Positions 27,394 through 35,521 of a stretch of 64,000 nt of DNA are shown in pieces. The notes under the pieces are model-generated. The model was not told where the DNA came from, did no database searches, and saw only the letters and a list, made by a program, of their open reading frames with translations. How positions within the stretch are numbered: position 1 is the first letter of the stretch; each line of letters starts with the position of its first letter. The position numbers were made by a program, and so were the translations under genes. The DNA comes from an uncultured Marinobacterium sp. (GTDB taxonomy: Bacteria > Pseudomonadota > Gammaproteobacteria > Pseudomonadales > Balneatricaceae), in contig CANMWJ010000004.1 of assembly GCA_947501565.1 (NCBI GenBank), positions 124,001 to 188,000 of the forward strand, written 5' to 3'.

Positions 27394-28575
27394 TCAGCGT
27401 TGAATCCTATTCAGCGCTGAGCATATTCGCTCGATATTTTCTGTATTTACACCTGCTACGTTGATACGTCCACCGGTGCCCACGTAAAGCGAGTAATCTT
27501 TGCGTAGCTGTTTAAGCTGCTTTTCGTTTAATCCCAGATAGCTGAACATGCCCCGTTGCTGATTAAGGTAGCGGTATTGCCAGGCCGAGCTCGCATTCAG
27601 ATTATCCGCCAGCAGTTTGCGGCAGTCAGATACGCGGCGCCGCGCGCTCTCCAGTTCGGACTGCCAGAGGGCGGTCAGTTCTTCACTCTTCAGAATGGTA
27701 CGCACCACTGAGGCGCCATGGCCGGGTGGCATATAGTAGTTACCACAGATCAGATTCAGGGCCTCCCGGTATACGCGATCGCTGTTTTCCGATTTGGCAG
27801 TGTGGATGGTAAGCATGCCGGTGCGCTCAAAGTAGATACCGAAGGTTTTAGACGCGGAGTAACAGAGTAGCCATTCGGGGTGATCACGTTGGATGATGCG
27901 CAGCCCCACCAGATCGCTGTCCAGTCCGGTGCAGAGCCCGTGGTAGGCAAGATCCAGTATTGGGGTCAGGCCGCGTTCAAGCAGAAAGGCTGACAGTGTT
28001 TCCCACTGGCTGATATCAAGGTCGCATCCGGTAGGGTTGTGACCAGCGACCTGAATCAAAACCACATCGCCCGCTTCAGCATCCTGCAGGTCTTCCATCA
28101 TGCCAGGGAAATCCAGAGCATGCGTTTCGGCACTGAAGTAACGGTAGTACTGCAGGTGTAATCCGGCGGCGGAGAAGATCGGGCGGTGGGTTACCCAGGG
28201 TGGATTGGATAGCCAGATATGGGTGCCGGGGCGGGCGCGCTGCAGGATATCTCCGGCGACCCGTAGCGCACCGGTTCCGCCTGGGGTTTGCAGGCTGCGT
28301 TGTTTACCGCCGTCAAAACTGTCGCCGAAAAGAAGCTGATTCAGATGGGCGCAATACAGTCGGTCGCCCGCCGGACCAAGATAGGCTTTACTGGTTTCGT
28401 GTTTGAGAAGCCACTTCTCTGCGCGTTTCACCGCATTAAGAATGGGTGTCTGACCGGAGCTGTCACGGTAGACGCCGATACCAAGGTCGATTTTTTCCGG
28501 GTTGGGGTCGGCATGAAATTGCGCCAGCATGTTCAGGATCGGATCTGAAGGACCTACATCAATCGCCTGTAGCAT
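27394..28575 (-). CDS. aromatic amino acid / aspartate aminotransferase (class I, PLP)
   Basis: 393 residues from the ATG at 28575, with GGGAGG seven bases upstream. Class I fold: DLGIGVYRDSSGQTPILNAV, GGTGALRVAGDIL, NPPWVTHRPIF, NPTGCDLD and the PLP-Lys in YSASKTFGIYFERTG. It resembles AspC/TyrB, which transfer amino groups to 2-oxoglutarate from aspartate, tyrosine or phenylalanine. Which it prefers cannot be settled by eye; the YSASKTFGIYFERTGMLTI segment differs from E. coli AspC's SFSKNFGLYNERVG. Monocistronic; the hda stop lies 29 bases away in convergent orientation. Confidence 0.9.
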   Translation of the reverse strand: MLQAIDVGPSDPILNMLAQFHADPNPEKIDLGIGVYRDSSGQTPILNAVKRAEKWLLKHETSKAYLGPAGDRLYCAHLNQLLFGDSFDGGKQRSLQTPGGTGALRVAGDILQRARPGTHIWLSNPPWVTHRPIFSAAGLHLQYYRYFSAETHALDFPGMMEDLQDAEAGDVVLIQVAGHNPTGCDLDISQWETLSAFLLERGLTPILDLAYHGLCTGLDSDLVGLRIIQRDHPEWLLCYSASKTFGIYFERTGMLTIHTAKSENSDRVYREALNLICGNYYMPPGHGASVVRTILKSEELTALWQSELESARRRVSDCRKLLADNLNASSAWQYRYLNQQRGMFSYLGLNEKQLKQLRKDYSLYVGTGGRINVAGVNTENIERICSALNRIQR

Positions 28576-28667
28576 CACAAAACCTCCCTTTTGCGTACAA
28601 CCTTCGGAACGGAGACTGCATCGCGCGACGGCTGATCTCCGTGTCTTATGGTTTGTTCTCTTCCAGC

Positions 28668-30362
28668 TTAGACCATTACGTTCCGCGCGTGATCATCAAT
28701 CGGTCGGCTTACCCAGCAGATCTGGTAGTGCACGCCGATGCGCTGAAATACTTTAAGCCAGCGTTTTTGCGAGTTTTGCAGGGCATCTCCGGGACCTTTG
28801 ACCTCCAGTAACAGATAGTCGTTGTGCTTGGGGGGCCAGAGAAACAGGTCGGGAAACCCCGCTCTGTATGCCCGTGGATCGGTGCAGAAATGTTCCATAA
28901 TCAACAGCAGAGTCGGTTCTGGAATAGCGCTAACAAACTGTTCCAGCATCTCGGCCGAGACACGTTTCCAGCTCACAAACGGATTCTGGGTACCTTGTTT
29001 AAGCCTGTACTGATCAAGTACTGCTTGCTGCAATCCCTGCATCTTCAGGGTCTGCAGATGTTGCAGCTGTGCTTTGAAAAGATCACGGCGGCGAGTGGCA
29101 AATGTGGGGCTGTTAAAATCCAGCGGGGCGAGCTGGTAGGGGTGGCTGAAAACGCCGGGGAGCGGGGCGAAAATCACATCCCAGAACAGTAGGCCAAAGA
29201 GCGCATTAAACAGATCGTTTTCGCTCCATACCCCGCGATATCCCTGCTGTTCATAGTGCGCCAGTACCTGCAACTCTACCCGTTGTCCGTCGTCGGCCAG
29301 TTCTACCGAAATTTCGTTGTAAAGCTCACGTTGTCGTTTTACCGCAGGGCCGCCAAGTTTACGTTCTATACGCGGTAGAAACTGCTCGCAGAATGCCGCT
29401 TCCTCGGCGTTTGGTTGATCTTCACACAGCGCCCGGCAGTGGCGTTTAGCCTGTTGAAACTGCTCCTGCTTGAACAGCACCCTGATCAGTCTCTCCCGGT
29501 TTGGTGCCTGGGATGCCGAGTGGTAAACCTGTACGGCAGCGTCGAGCTGCTGCTGGCGTTCAAGGCGTGTGCCCAACTGGTGGATGAGACGGTTTCGCTT
29601 CAACTCTACACGTGAGGCGTGTTGGGGCTGACAGATCAGCTGGAGCTGCTCGCTGGATACCTCACCCAGCGCTTCCAGTTGCTCACCAATTGCATGCAGC
29701 GCTAAGTAGGTATCGACATCCCCGGGTGTAGCAAAGGGGCGAGTTTGCCGCTCCAGAGGGTAGGGCTCGAACTGCATAATGCCGAGGTCTGAGACGACGA
29801 ATTGCGATAGATCCTGATAAAGGTTGCCAAAAAAGATCAGGCAGCAGCGCTGCACGGTATCGCCGTACAGTGGTGTCAGTAAAGAACCCAGGGGAGCATC
29901 TGCTGCCTGGCACCAGGCTGAAAACGGACGAAGCTGATCGCCAAACTCTGTCTCCAGTGCGTCCTGCAAGCTCGCTTTCTTGGTGGAACCCTTAATGCCA
30001 AACAGCAACTTGATATCTGCCACGTTCAGCAGCGTGCATAACTCTGTAACTGAAAGTGGGCTGTCGATCTGTAATAAGCCGGCAGCTGCTAGCTGGCGGC
30101 TGGCCGCTGGCAGATTAATGATCTCGGGGTAGCTCAGGCGTTCCTGCAGGAAATGAGGGCCGCGGCGACAGATCAGGCGGACGTAGAGCTGCTGTGCATT
30201 TTGAGGCTGTTGCCGGAATTGGTGGATAAAGGTGTGATCCGCTGGGTTCAGAAGATCCGCATGCAGTTGCAGGATGGTATCAAGCAGCTTATTGAAGTTG
30301 GTCAGATAATAGAGATCATCGACCTCCGGAGCAGGATCGGAGTCCATTGGGGTGGGTGTCAT
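28668..30362 (-). CDS. FAN1-type structure-specific nuclease (VRR-NUC)
   Basis: 564 residues. The N-terminal half has the FAN1 SAP/helical features (YYLTNFNKLLDTILQLHADLL, YVRLICRRGPHFL). The C-terminal VRR-NUC domain holds the nuclease residues: Asp in AGFPDLFLW and Glu-Lys in LLEVKGPGDALQNSQKRW, with the partner Glu expected in the LFGLLFWDVIFAPLPGVF region. Bacterial FAN1 homologues such as that of Pseudomonas aeruginosa cut 5' flaps and unhook interstrand crosslinks. Divergent from the pseudouridine synthase. Confidence 0.9.
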   Translation of the reverse strand: MTPTPMDSDPAPEVDDLYYLTNFNKLLDTILQLHADLLNPADHTFIHQFRQQPQNAQQLYVRLICRRGPHFLQERLSYPEIINLPAASRQLAAAGLLQIDSPLSVTELCTLLNVADIKLLFGIKGSTKKASLQDALETEFGDQLRPFSAWCQAADAPLGSLLTPLYGDTVQRCCLIFFGNLYQDLSQFVVSDLGIMQFEPYPLERQTRPFATPGDVDTYLALHAIGEQLEALGEVSSEQLQLICQPQHASRVELKRNRLIHQLGTRLERQQQLDAAVQVYHSASQAPNRERLIRVLFKQEQFQQAKRHCRALCEDQPNAEEAAFCEQFLPRIERKLGGPAVKRQRELYNEISVELADDGQRVELQVLAHYEQQGYRGVWSENDLFNALFGLLFWDVIFAPLPGVFSHPYQLAPLDFNSPTFATRRRDLFKAQLQHLQTLKMQGLQQAVLDQYRLKQGTQNPFVSWKRVSAEMLEQFVSAIPEPTLLLIMEHFCTDPRAYRAGFPDLFLWPPKHNDYLLLEVKGPGDALQNSQKRWLKVFQRIGVHYQICWVSRPIDDHARNVMV

Positions 30363-30509
30363 GAGGCAGCGCAGGTTCTGAACGGTTTTATTGTATCTGA
30401 TCAGAAAGGGGGAGGTGCCGCAACTTTCACCGAAGGTGATTCTGTGCGCCCGTTTGCAAATCTGACTAAGCTATCGCATGATCCCCGATTTTTCCGAGGC
30501 CCATTTGTC

Positions 30510-31232
30510 ATGTACCACATCGTAGCTGAAACCGACGACTTTCTGCTGATCGATAAGATGCCTGGTTTTGCCGTGCATAAAGATCAGGAGGCCTGTGGTC
30601 TGGCGATGAAGCTGAAACAGGACAGGGGGTACGCGGAGTTGATGCCGGTGCATCGTCTGGACAAGGTAACATCCGGGCTGATGCTATTCGCTAAGAATCA
30701 CTCGGCGGCTTCGGAGCTGTCGCGGCAGTTCAGCGAACATAAGGTGGAAAAATACTATCTGGCGCTCTCGGATAAAAAACCGAAGAAAAAACAGGGCGCA
30801 GTGATAGGGGATATGGAGCGTGCCCGGCGTAGTGGATGGCGCTTGGTGAAAACCCGTGTGCGTCCGGCGATTACGCAGTTTTTCTGTACCTCGGTGTCGC
30901 CGGGTCTGCGTCTGTTTCTGCTTAAACCCTTAACGGGTAAAACCCACCAGATCCGAGTGGCGATGAAGAGTATTGGCGCTCCGATACTGGGTGATCCGCT
31001 CTACCATGAGAAGAGCGATGCAGAGCCCGATCGCACCTATCTGCATGCATACAGCCTGAGCTTCTGGTTTCGTGAAGAGTTTCATCGTTTCAAAGCGCTA
31101 CCCACCGAAGGGGAGTACTTTGATCAGCATTGCTGCGAACTGATTGAGCAGCACTATGCGGAGCCCTGGGCCCTCGATTGGCCGAAGATGAATCATCACC
31201 GGCCGCAAAGCGCCAGCGCTGGCGAGGTTTAA
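30510..31232 (+). CDS. RluA-family RNA pseudouridine synthase
   Basis: 240 residues from the ATG at 30510; the frame stays open upstream but only antisense to the nuclease gene. Catalytic Asp in MPVHRLDKVTSGLMLFA; further family marks LPLTGKTHQIRVAMKSIG-like LLKPLTGKTHQIRV, GDPLYH and YLHAYSLSFWF. There is no S4 domain. It isomerises uridine in rRNA or tRNA; the site is not predictable. Resembles the group of short RluA-like proteins in marine gammaproteobacteria. Confidence 0.9.
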   Translation: MYHIVAETDDFLLIDKMPGFAVHKDQEACGLAMKLKQDRGYAELMPVHRLDKVTSGLMLFAKNHSAASELSRQFSEHKVEKYYLALSDKKPKKKQGAVIGDMERARRSGWRLVKTRVRPAITQFFCTSVSPGLRLFLLKPLTGKTHQIRVAMKSIGAPILGDPLYHEKSDAEPDRTYLHAYSLSFWFREEFHRFKALPTEGEYFDQHCCELIEQHYAEPWALDWPKMNHHRPQSASAGEV

Positions 31233-31280
31233 GGGATCAAAGTATGATGTGCGCTTTCCACGCAGCTGTGAGTAGACGAT

Positions 31281-31493
31281 ATGAGTGAGCGCATCGAACG
31301 CGACTTTTTTGCCCGTGATGAAGAGGAGCAGAAGGCGTTTCTGGAGCAGACCTGGTGTGACAACTGTATGGAGGTAAACCTCGGTATGGTGGACCCGGTC
31401 GAATACGAACAGAACGAGATCGTGTTCATCGAAGGCAAATGTAAGCGGTGCGGCAACGTTATCCTGACCGAGCTGACCGACGAAGAGTTTTAA
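31281..31493 (+). CDS. small zinc-ribbon protein
   Basis: 70 residues, strongly acidic, with two Cys pairs: C26-x-x-C29 (CDNC) and C54-x-x-C57 (CKRC). The spacing suggests one zinc ribbon. Function unknown; between the pseudouridine synthase and tcdA, both RNA-modification genes. The ATG follows the synthase stop by 48 bases. The pattern of conserved Cys and lack of rival frames support it as a real gene. Confidence 0.8.
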   Translation: MSERIERDFFARDEEEQKAFLEQTWCDNCMEVNLGMVDPVEYEQNEIVFIEGKCKRCGNVILTELTDEEF

Positions 31494-31528
31494 TCCACCA
31501 CCACATCATTTCAGCAAGAGATCCAAGA

Positions 31529-32326
31529 GTGTCCAGCGATTTTGAGAACCGCTTTGGCGGCAGTCAGCGCCTGTATGGTCAGGCGGCGGTTGAGTTATTT
31601 CGGCAGTCCCATGTCTGTGTCATCGGTATTGGTGGTGTCGGTTCCTGGGTGGTGGAGGCGCTGGCGCGCACAGCGATCGGCAAGATTACGTTGATCGATT
31701 TGGATGATATCTGCATCACCAACACCAACCGTCAGATCCACGCATTGGATGGCAATATCGGTGCGTCTAAGGTGGAAGCGATGGCAGAGCGGGTGAAACT
31801 GATCAATCCCGAATGCCAGGTTGAGCTGGTTGAAGACTTTATCACCCGTGACAACATTCCTGAGCTGATCACTAACGACTTCGATTACGTGGTTGATGCG
31901 ATTGACAGCGTGAAGGAGAAAGCGGCGTTGATCGCACACTGCAACCGTCGGAAAATCCCGATTGTGACGGTGGGTGGCGCCGGTGGGCAGACTGATCCAA
32001 CCCGCGTTGAGGTGGGGGATCTGTCAAAAACCTCGCAGGATCCGCTGGCGGCCAAAGTGCGTTCTTTCCTGCGTCGTCACTACGGTTTCAGCAAAAGTGG
32101 CCGCCGCTTTGCGGTAGAGTGTGTCTACTCCTCTGAGCAGCTGGTTTATCCTCAGGCCGACGGTTCTGTCTGTCAGCAGAAAAGCAGCATGGACGGCAAT
32201 ACCCGTCTGGATTGCTCCGGCGGCTTTGGTGCGGCGACGGTGGTAACGGCGACCTTTGGTTTTGTGGCCGTATCCCGCGTGTTGAAGAAGCTGGTGGAGC
32301 GTGCAGAACGGCAAGGTCGGTTATAA
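31529..32326 (+). CDS. tcdA: tRNA threonylcarbamoyladenosine dehydratase TcdA
   Basis: 265 residues from a GTG at 31529 (upstream in-frame sequence overlaps the zinc-ribbon gene and is not conserved). E1-like adenylating enzyme: RFGGSQRLYGQAAVELF, nucleotide site IGIGGVGSWVVEALART, IDLDDICITNTNRQIHA, YVVDAIDSVKEKAALI and the C-terminal SGGFGAATVVTATFG. TcdA (CsdL/YgdL) cyclises t6A to ct6A at position 37 of ANN-decoding tRNAs. Confidence 0.95.
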   Translation: MSSDFENRFGGSQRLYGQAAVELFRQSHVCVIGIGGVGSWVVEALARTAIGKITLIDLDDICITNTNRQIHALDGNIGASKVEAMAERVKLINPECQVELVEDFITRDNIPELITNDFDYVVDAIDSVKEKAALIAHCNRRKIPIVTVGGAGGQTDPTRVEVGDLSKTSQDPLAAKVRSFLRRHYGFSKSGRRFAVECVYSSEQLVYPQADGSVCQQKSSMDGNTRLDCSGGFGAATVVTATFGFVAVSRVLKKLVERAERQGRL

Positions 32327-32362
32327 GCTGCACGTTTTATCCCCGGCGCCTTACCGAAAAAC

Positions 32363-32376
32363 GGCAAGCACTTGCC
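32363..32376. repeat. short inverted repeat behind tcdA
   Basis: GGCAAG-CA-CTTGCC, 36 bases after the tcdA stop, without a T-run; a weak candidate for transcript-end processing. Confidence 0.3.
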
Positions 32377-32428
32377 AGGTTATCTTATCCACACCTCAAA
32401 TCTCTTTTGCCATCAGTGAGTTGGCATA

Positions 32429-32445
32429 TTGGCGTGGCAATTGCT
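32429..32445 (+). promoter_or_regulatory. sigma-54 (RpoN) promoter
   Basis: TTGGCGTGGCAATTGCT matches the sigma-54 consensus TTGGCACG-N4-TTGCW at 15 of 17 counted positions including the invariant GG (-24) and GC (-12) with exact spacing. It lies 31 bases upstream of the ATG at 32477, with AGGAGG between. Confidence 0.8.
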
Positions 32446-32476
32446 GGTAAACCTTCTGAAGATTCAGGAGGTTTAT

Positions 32477-33446
32477 ATGCAGCTCACCCGCGCTACTGCC
32501 GCAATCACACAGGAACCTGTTCAATTTAATCCACTGGTACAGGACCGGGGTTTTGCCAGTATGTTGCAGGCGTCTTCCGATGCTTTGCACGGTGCTAAAG
32601 CTGCAGCGAGTACACCTCGGGTTCTGGATGTCGAACAGCAGCTTCAGCAGCACTGGAGTATCCCGGAATATACGCAGATCTTTGAGCGGCCCCAGCGCGT
32701 TATGTTGGAAACGGAGCGTTCTTTTGAGCGCTTTGAGGAGCGTGCGCGACAGGTGGCGGAGCAGATGCAGCGCTACGATATCCAGGCCATGGTGGCGCTG
32801 CGTTTTGGCGTTGGCGGGCTTAGTACCCAGACGCGACAGCCGTTTGATCTTTCCGATAGTTATCTGAATCCCCTCTGGAACACTGAACGCCAGATCTTCG
32901 GCTGGAGTCGTGGCAACAGTCGCCTGATCAGCGCCATCGGTGGTTTGGGGGGGGGCACATACCCTGGCTAAAGCGGTGGTGGATATTGAGCGCGCGTCGG
33001 GTGAAAACCGGCAGTCGGCATTTATCGCCGGTGAATTGCGGCAGTATGTCGGTAATATCTTGCGCCAGGGATTTAACAGCTACGGTTTTAATCCGGTGGC
33101 TCCTGCCGCATTGATGACGCAAGGGATCGATCCTGTGTTGTCGATGTCCGCCGGGACCAGAGGCATGATGGTGGGATTGGATCTGTCAGCAGCAAGTGCA
33201 GCGGAGTTACGGGGCCTGGGGCAGGGATTGTTTATGGCCGGGCATATCAGCGTGGAGCAGTACTCACTGATGCTGCATGCAGATCAGCTGTATGGCGATT
33301 CAGCTCAGCGGGAAAACAGAGATTGGCTAGATCTGTTCACTCAGCTTAGTAGCGATGCCGCCTTGGGTGGGCAAGCTCGCTACTGGGTGTCGCAAACACT
33401 GCAGACACTGGAGCGAATCTCCAGCGATCGCGATACTGCACAGTAG
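32477..33446 (+). pseudogene. unknown protein gene, frameshifted at a G9 run
   Basis: An ATG at 32477 preceded by AGGAGG opens a frame (MQLTRATAAITQEPVQF) that hits TAA at 32969-32971. The coding sense clearly continues in the +1 frame through 33446 (AHTLAKAVVDIERASGE). The switch falls in nine consecutive G at 32947-32955; eight G would join both halves into one protein of about 322 residues. I do not recognise the family. The product is soluble, Gln/Ala/Leu-rich, partly coiled, with GVGGLSTQTRQPFDLSDSYL and GQGLFMAGHISVEQYSLMLH as distinctive pieces. RpoN control hints at flagellar, adhesion or nitrogen functions. It could be a sequencing error, a true mutation or a slippery on/off tract. 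Confidence 0.7.
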
Positions 33447-33448
33447 GG

Positions 33449-33988
33449 TTAGCAGTATTGCTTATAGTTTTCGATCTTTGCCTGTAAACGCGCCGCCAAC
33501 AGGGTATTGGCTTCTCCCAAAGCATCCAGAATCATCTGGGCTTCGTTGCGATATCTTACCGCTTTCTCCAGACTCCAGTGCTGTGGTGGAGCTTGAAGGT
33601 TGGTGATACGGTCGGCCAGCTTAACCATCCAGATCTCTTTCGGTTGCAGCCGGATGCGGGCGAGGCTGTCCTGCATCTGTGCTTTTTTATCCCCCGCTTC
33701 TGGATTCTTACTCAGCGCCTGTACGCCATCGGCCACCGACTGTCCAAACAGCTCTTTGATGCTGGCGTAGTCACACGATGTATCTTCAATGGTGTCGTGT
33801 AGCAGGGCGGCCTGCACCGCCAGATTGGGATCGGCCACTTCAGTTTCCGCTACGGCGCTCATCACCTCCATGGCGACATTGCCCAGATGGTTCAGGTAGG
33901 GAATATCCGTGCCGGGTACTGTCTGGCCCAGATGCGCGTCGGCGGCAAAGCGCCAGGCTTTGATGTAAAGGTCCTGATCCCAGATCAT
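33449..33988 (-). CDS. HD-domain phosphohydrolase (SpoT/MESH1-like)
   Basis: 179 residues. His in YLNHLGNVA (about 34) and HD in ALLHDTIEDT (64-65), followed by VKLADRITNLQ, match the ppGpp hydrolase-type HD fold. There is no synthetase or TGS domain, as in small alarmone hydrolases. It may hydrolyse ppGpp or another nucleotide; not provable by sequence alone. It is 22 bases behind the hydrolase gene and convergent with the frameshifted gene. Confidence 0.85.
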   Translation of the reverse strand: MIWDQDLYIKAWRFAADAHLGQTVPGTDIPYLNHLGNVAMEVMSAVAETEVADPNLAVQAALLHDTIEDTSCDYASIKELFGQSVADGVQALSKNPEAGDKKAQMQDSLARIRLQPKEIWMVKLADRITNLQAPPQHWSLEKAVRYRNEAQMILDALGEANTLLAARLQAKIENYKQYC

Positions 33989-34010
33989 GCGGTGCTTCCT
34001 TGTAACGTGA

Positions 34011-34562
34011 TTATCGGTTGAGCGTCTGTTGCATCAGATCGGCGAGCAGTGCCGTATCTTCAACGCGGTGGCCCCAGTCCACCTCCTGCCAGCGCCAGCC
34101 TTGCTGCTCGCAGAAGCGGCGTTGCAGGGCCGCAGGGATAACATCATCGTTGCGGCCAATCAGAATACTGAACTGCGATGGTTCGCTCTCGGTCCCCTTT
34201 ACCTGTTCAAACGCGCTAAGCATCTGCTCTGTAAAGGGGATTGGGGTATCGGTGACGTAGTCGTGCGCAGGTGTTTCCAGATATTTGTGTAGCAGTGATG
34301 CCGGATCAAAGCAGGGATTGACGATAACGCTCGGCAGCGCGAAACGTTCCCGCAGTTTCAGCGCGTAATAACCACCCATGGAGGTGCCTGCGATCAGGTC
34401 CGGCTGTTGCTCTTCGATCAGAGCGCTTAGCTGATCAATGCTCTGTAGATAGTGTTGCGGTTGGTAGTCCGGGGAGATCACTGTCAGCCCGAGCTGGGCC
34501 AATCCCCTTGCGGTGGAGGATTGGCCGTTTGACCCCAGTCCATGGAGATAGAGCGTCCGCAT
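34011..34562 (-). CDS. YqiA-type alpha/beta hydrolase (esterase)
   Basis: 183 residues. N-terminal LYLHGLGSNGQSSTARG forms the oxyanion region, the nucleophile is Ser61 in GTSMGGYYALK, and the likely catalytic His is in EVDWGHRVED near the C-terminus. YqiA/YcfP proteins are small esterases of unclear substrate. The gene starts 2 bases after the gntR stop and is probably co-transcribed with it. Confidence 0.86.
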   Translation of the reverse strand: MRTLYLHGLGSNGQSSTARGLAQLGLTVISPDYQPQHYLQSIDQLSALIEEQQPDLIAGTSMGGYYALKLRERFALPSVIVNPCFDPASLLHKYLETPAHDYVTDTPIPFTEQMLSAFEQVKGTESEPSQFSILIGRNDDVIPAALQRRFCEQQGWRWQEVDWGHRVEDTALLADLMQQTLNR

Positions 34563-34564
34563 CT

Positions 34565-35293
34565 TTAGTCCTGTTCTTGTTTCGAGAAGTAGGTCTCGAC
34601 GACGATATCGTGTACGCGCTCAATATGATCGGCAAGCAGTTCACACGCCAGATCGGCATTATGCGCCAGGGTGGCGTCCAGAATCTTCTTGTGATCGGTA
34701 TGGATCGGTTCCGGGATCTTGCCGTCGGACAGGAACAGGCGGCGGTAGCGGTCCGACTGATCGTATAGGATCTCCTGAAACTTATTCAGCCAAGGCGATT
34801 TAGCCCCCTGAATCAGTGCCTTATGGAACTGACTGTGCAGGTCTTCCCACTCCGAAAGATCGGGTACTGCCTTTTTAGTCAGTTTCGCTTCCAGACGGGC
34901 CAGGTTGTAGTAGGCCTCCATCAGGTCCGCTTCGTAATCGAGATCGATATTTTCGATTGCGGTACGCAGGGCGGTACATTCGATCAGCTTGCGCTGGTCG
35001 GTGATATCGCGCAGGTCCTGGCGGGATACGGGCGGGATGCTGAAGCCGCGGTTCTGTTCGCTGCAAACAAAACCCTCTGACGCAAGGCGTGACAGTGCCT
35101 CACGGATGGGCGTCGGACCGATCTCGTATTTGGCTTTCAGTTTTTCGATTCGCAGGCGGGAGCCGGGAGGCAGTTCGCCCGACAGCATACCCGCGCGCAG
35201 CAACAGGTAAGCCTTCTGTGACAGAGTTTTTGCGCTGCCTGGGTTTTCCAAGGTTATCTCTTCCTTAACCGGCAACTGGAGGCTGCGTTGCAC
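34565..35293 (-). CDS. GntR-family regulator with FCD domain
   Basis: 242 residues from a GTG at 35293. Winged helix in LSQKAYLLLRAGMLSGELPPG, LKAKYEIGPTPIREALSRLASEGFV. The C-terminal all-helical FCD domain (WEDLHSQFHKALIQGA, HTDHKKILDATLAHNADLACELLADHIE) usually binds a carboxylate with a metal. Ligand unknown. A perfect TGTAAA-TAT-TTTACA palindrome lies 68 bases upstream and may be its own operator. It heads gntR-yqiA-HD and points away from arsJ. Confidence 0.88.
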   Translation of the reverse strand: MQRSLQLPVKEEITLENPGSAKTLSQKAYLLLRAGMLSGELPPGSRLRIEKLKAKYEIGPTPIREALSRLASEGFVCSEQNRGFSIPPVSRQDLRDITDQRKLIECTALRTAIENIDLDYEADLMEAYYNLARLEAKLTKKAVPDLSEWEDLHSQFHKALIQGAKSPWLNKFQEILYDQSDRYRRLFLSDGKIPEPIHTDHKKILDATLAHNADLACELLADHIERVHDIVVETYFSKQEQD

Positions 35294-35360
35294 TGCTGAT
35301 AGAGATAGGGCAGCAGTGGATGGGTTTTGCTCAGATGCCAGTGGTCAAATTGCGTAATTT

Positions 35361-35375
35361 TGTAAATATTTTACA
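35361..35375. promoter_or_regulatory. palindromic operator candidate upstream of gntR
   Basis: TGTAAATATTTTACA, 6-base arms around a 3-base centre, in an AT-rich stretch between gntR and the arsJ end. Possible autoregulatory site of the FCD-type regulator. Confidence 0.5.
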
Positions 35376-35478
35376 CGACTTTTTGTCTAAACGGATTGTT
35401 CAATTACGGTTTGTGAATGGTTATTTAGAATAATAGACCAGCCCGCTGCCTGACTGGACAGAGGGATAAGTGTGAACT

Positions 35479-35502
35479 GGCACCACCTGAGTTGGTGGTG
35501 CC
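35479..35502. terminator. stem-loop downstream of arsJ
   Basis: GGCACCACC (35479-35487) and GGTGGTGCC (35494-35502) around a 6-base loop, 20 bases behind the arsJ stop on minus. No T-run on either side, so an imperfect terminator or mRNA-end stabiliser. Confidence 0.5.
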
Positions 35503-35521
35503 GGGAGTAACAGGGGTAGAT

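Noticed and set aside
30153-30509. Upstream extension of the pseudouridine synthase frame
   Set aside because: It lies antisense to the FAN1 N-terminus; homologous sequence begins at the ATG at 30510.
35479-35502. TGGCAC near 35478 as a sigma-54 promoter
   Set aside because: No TTGC at the -12 position with correct spacing; the sequence is one arm of a stem-loop behind arsJ.
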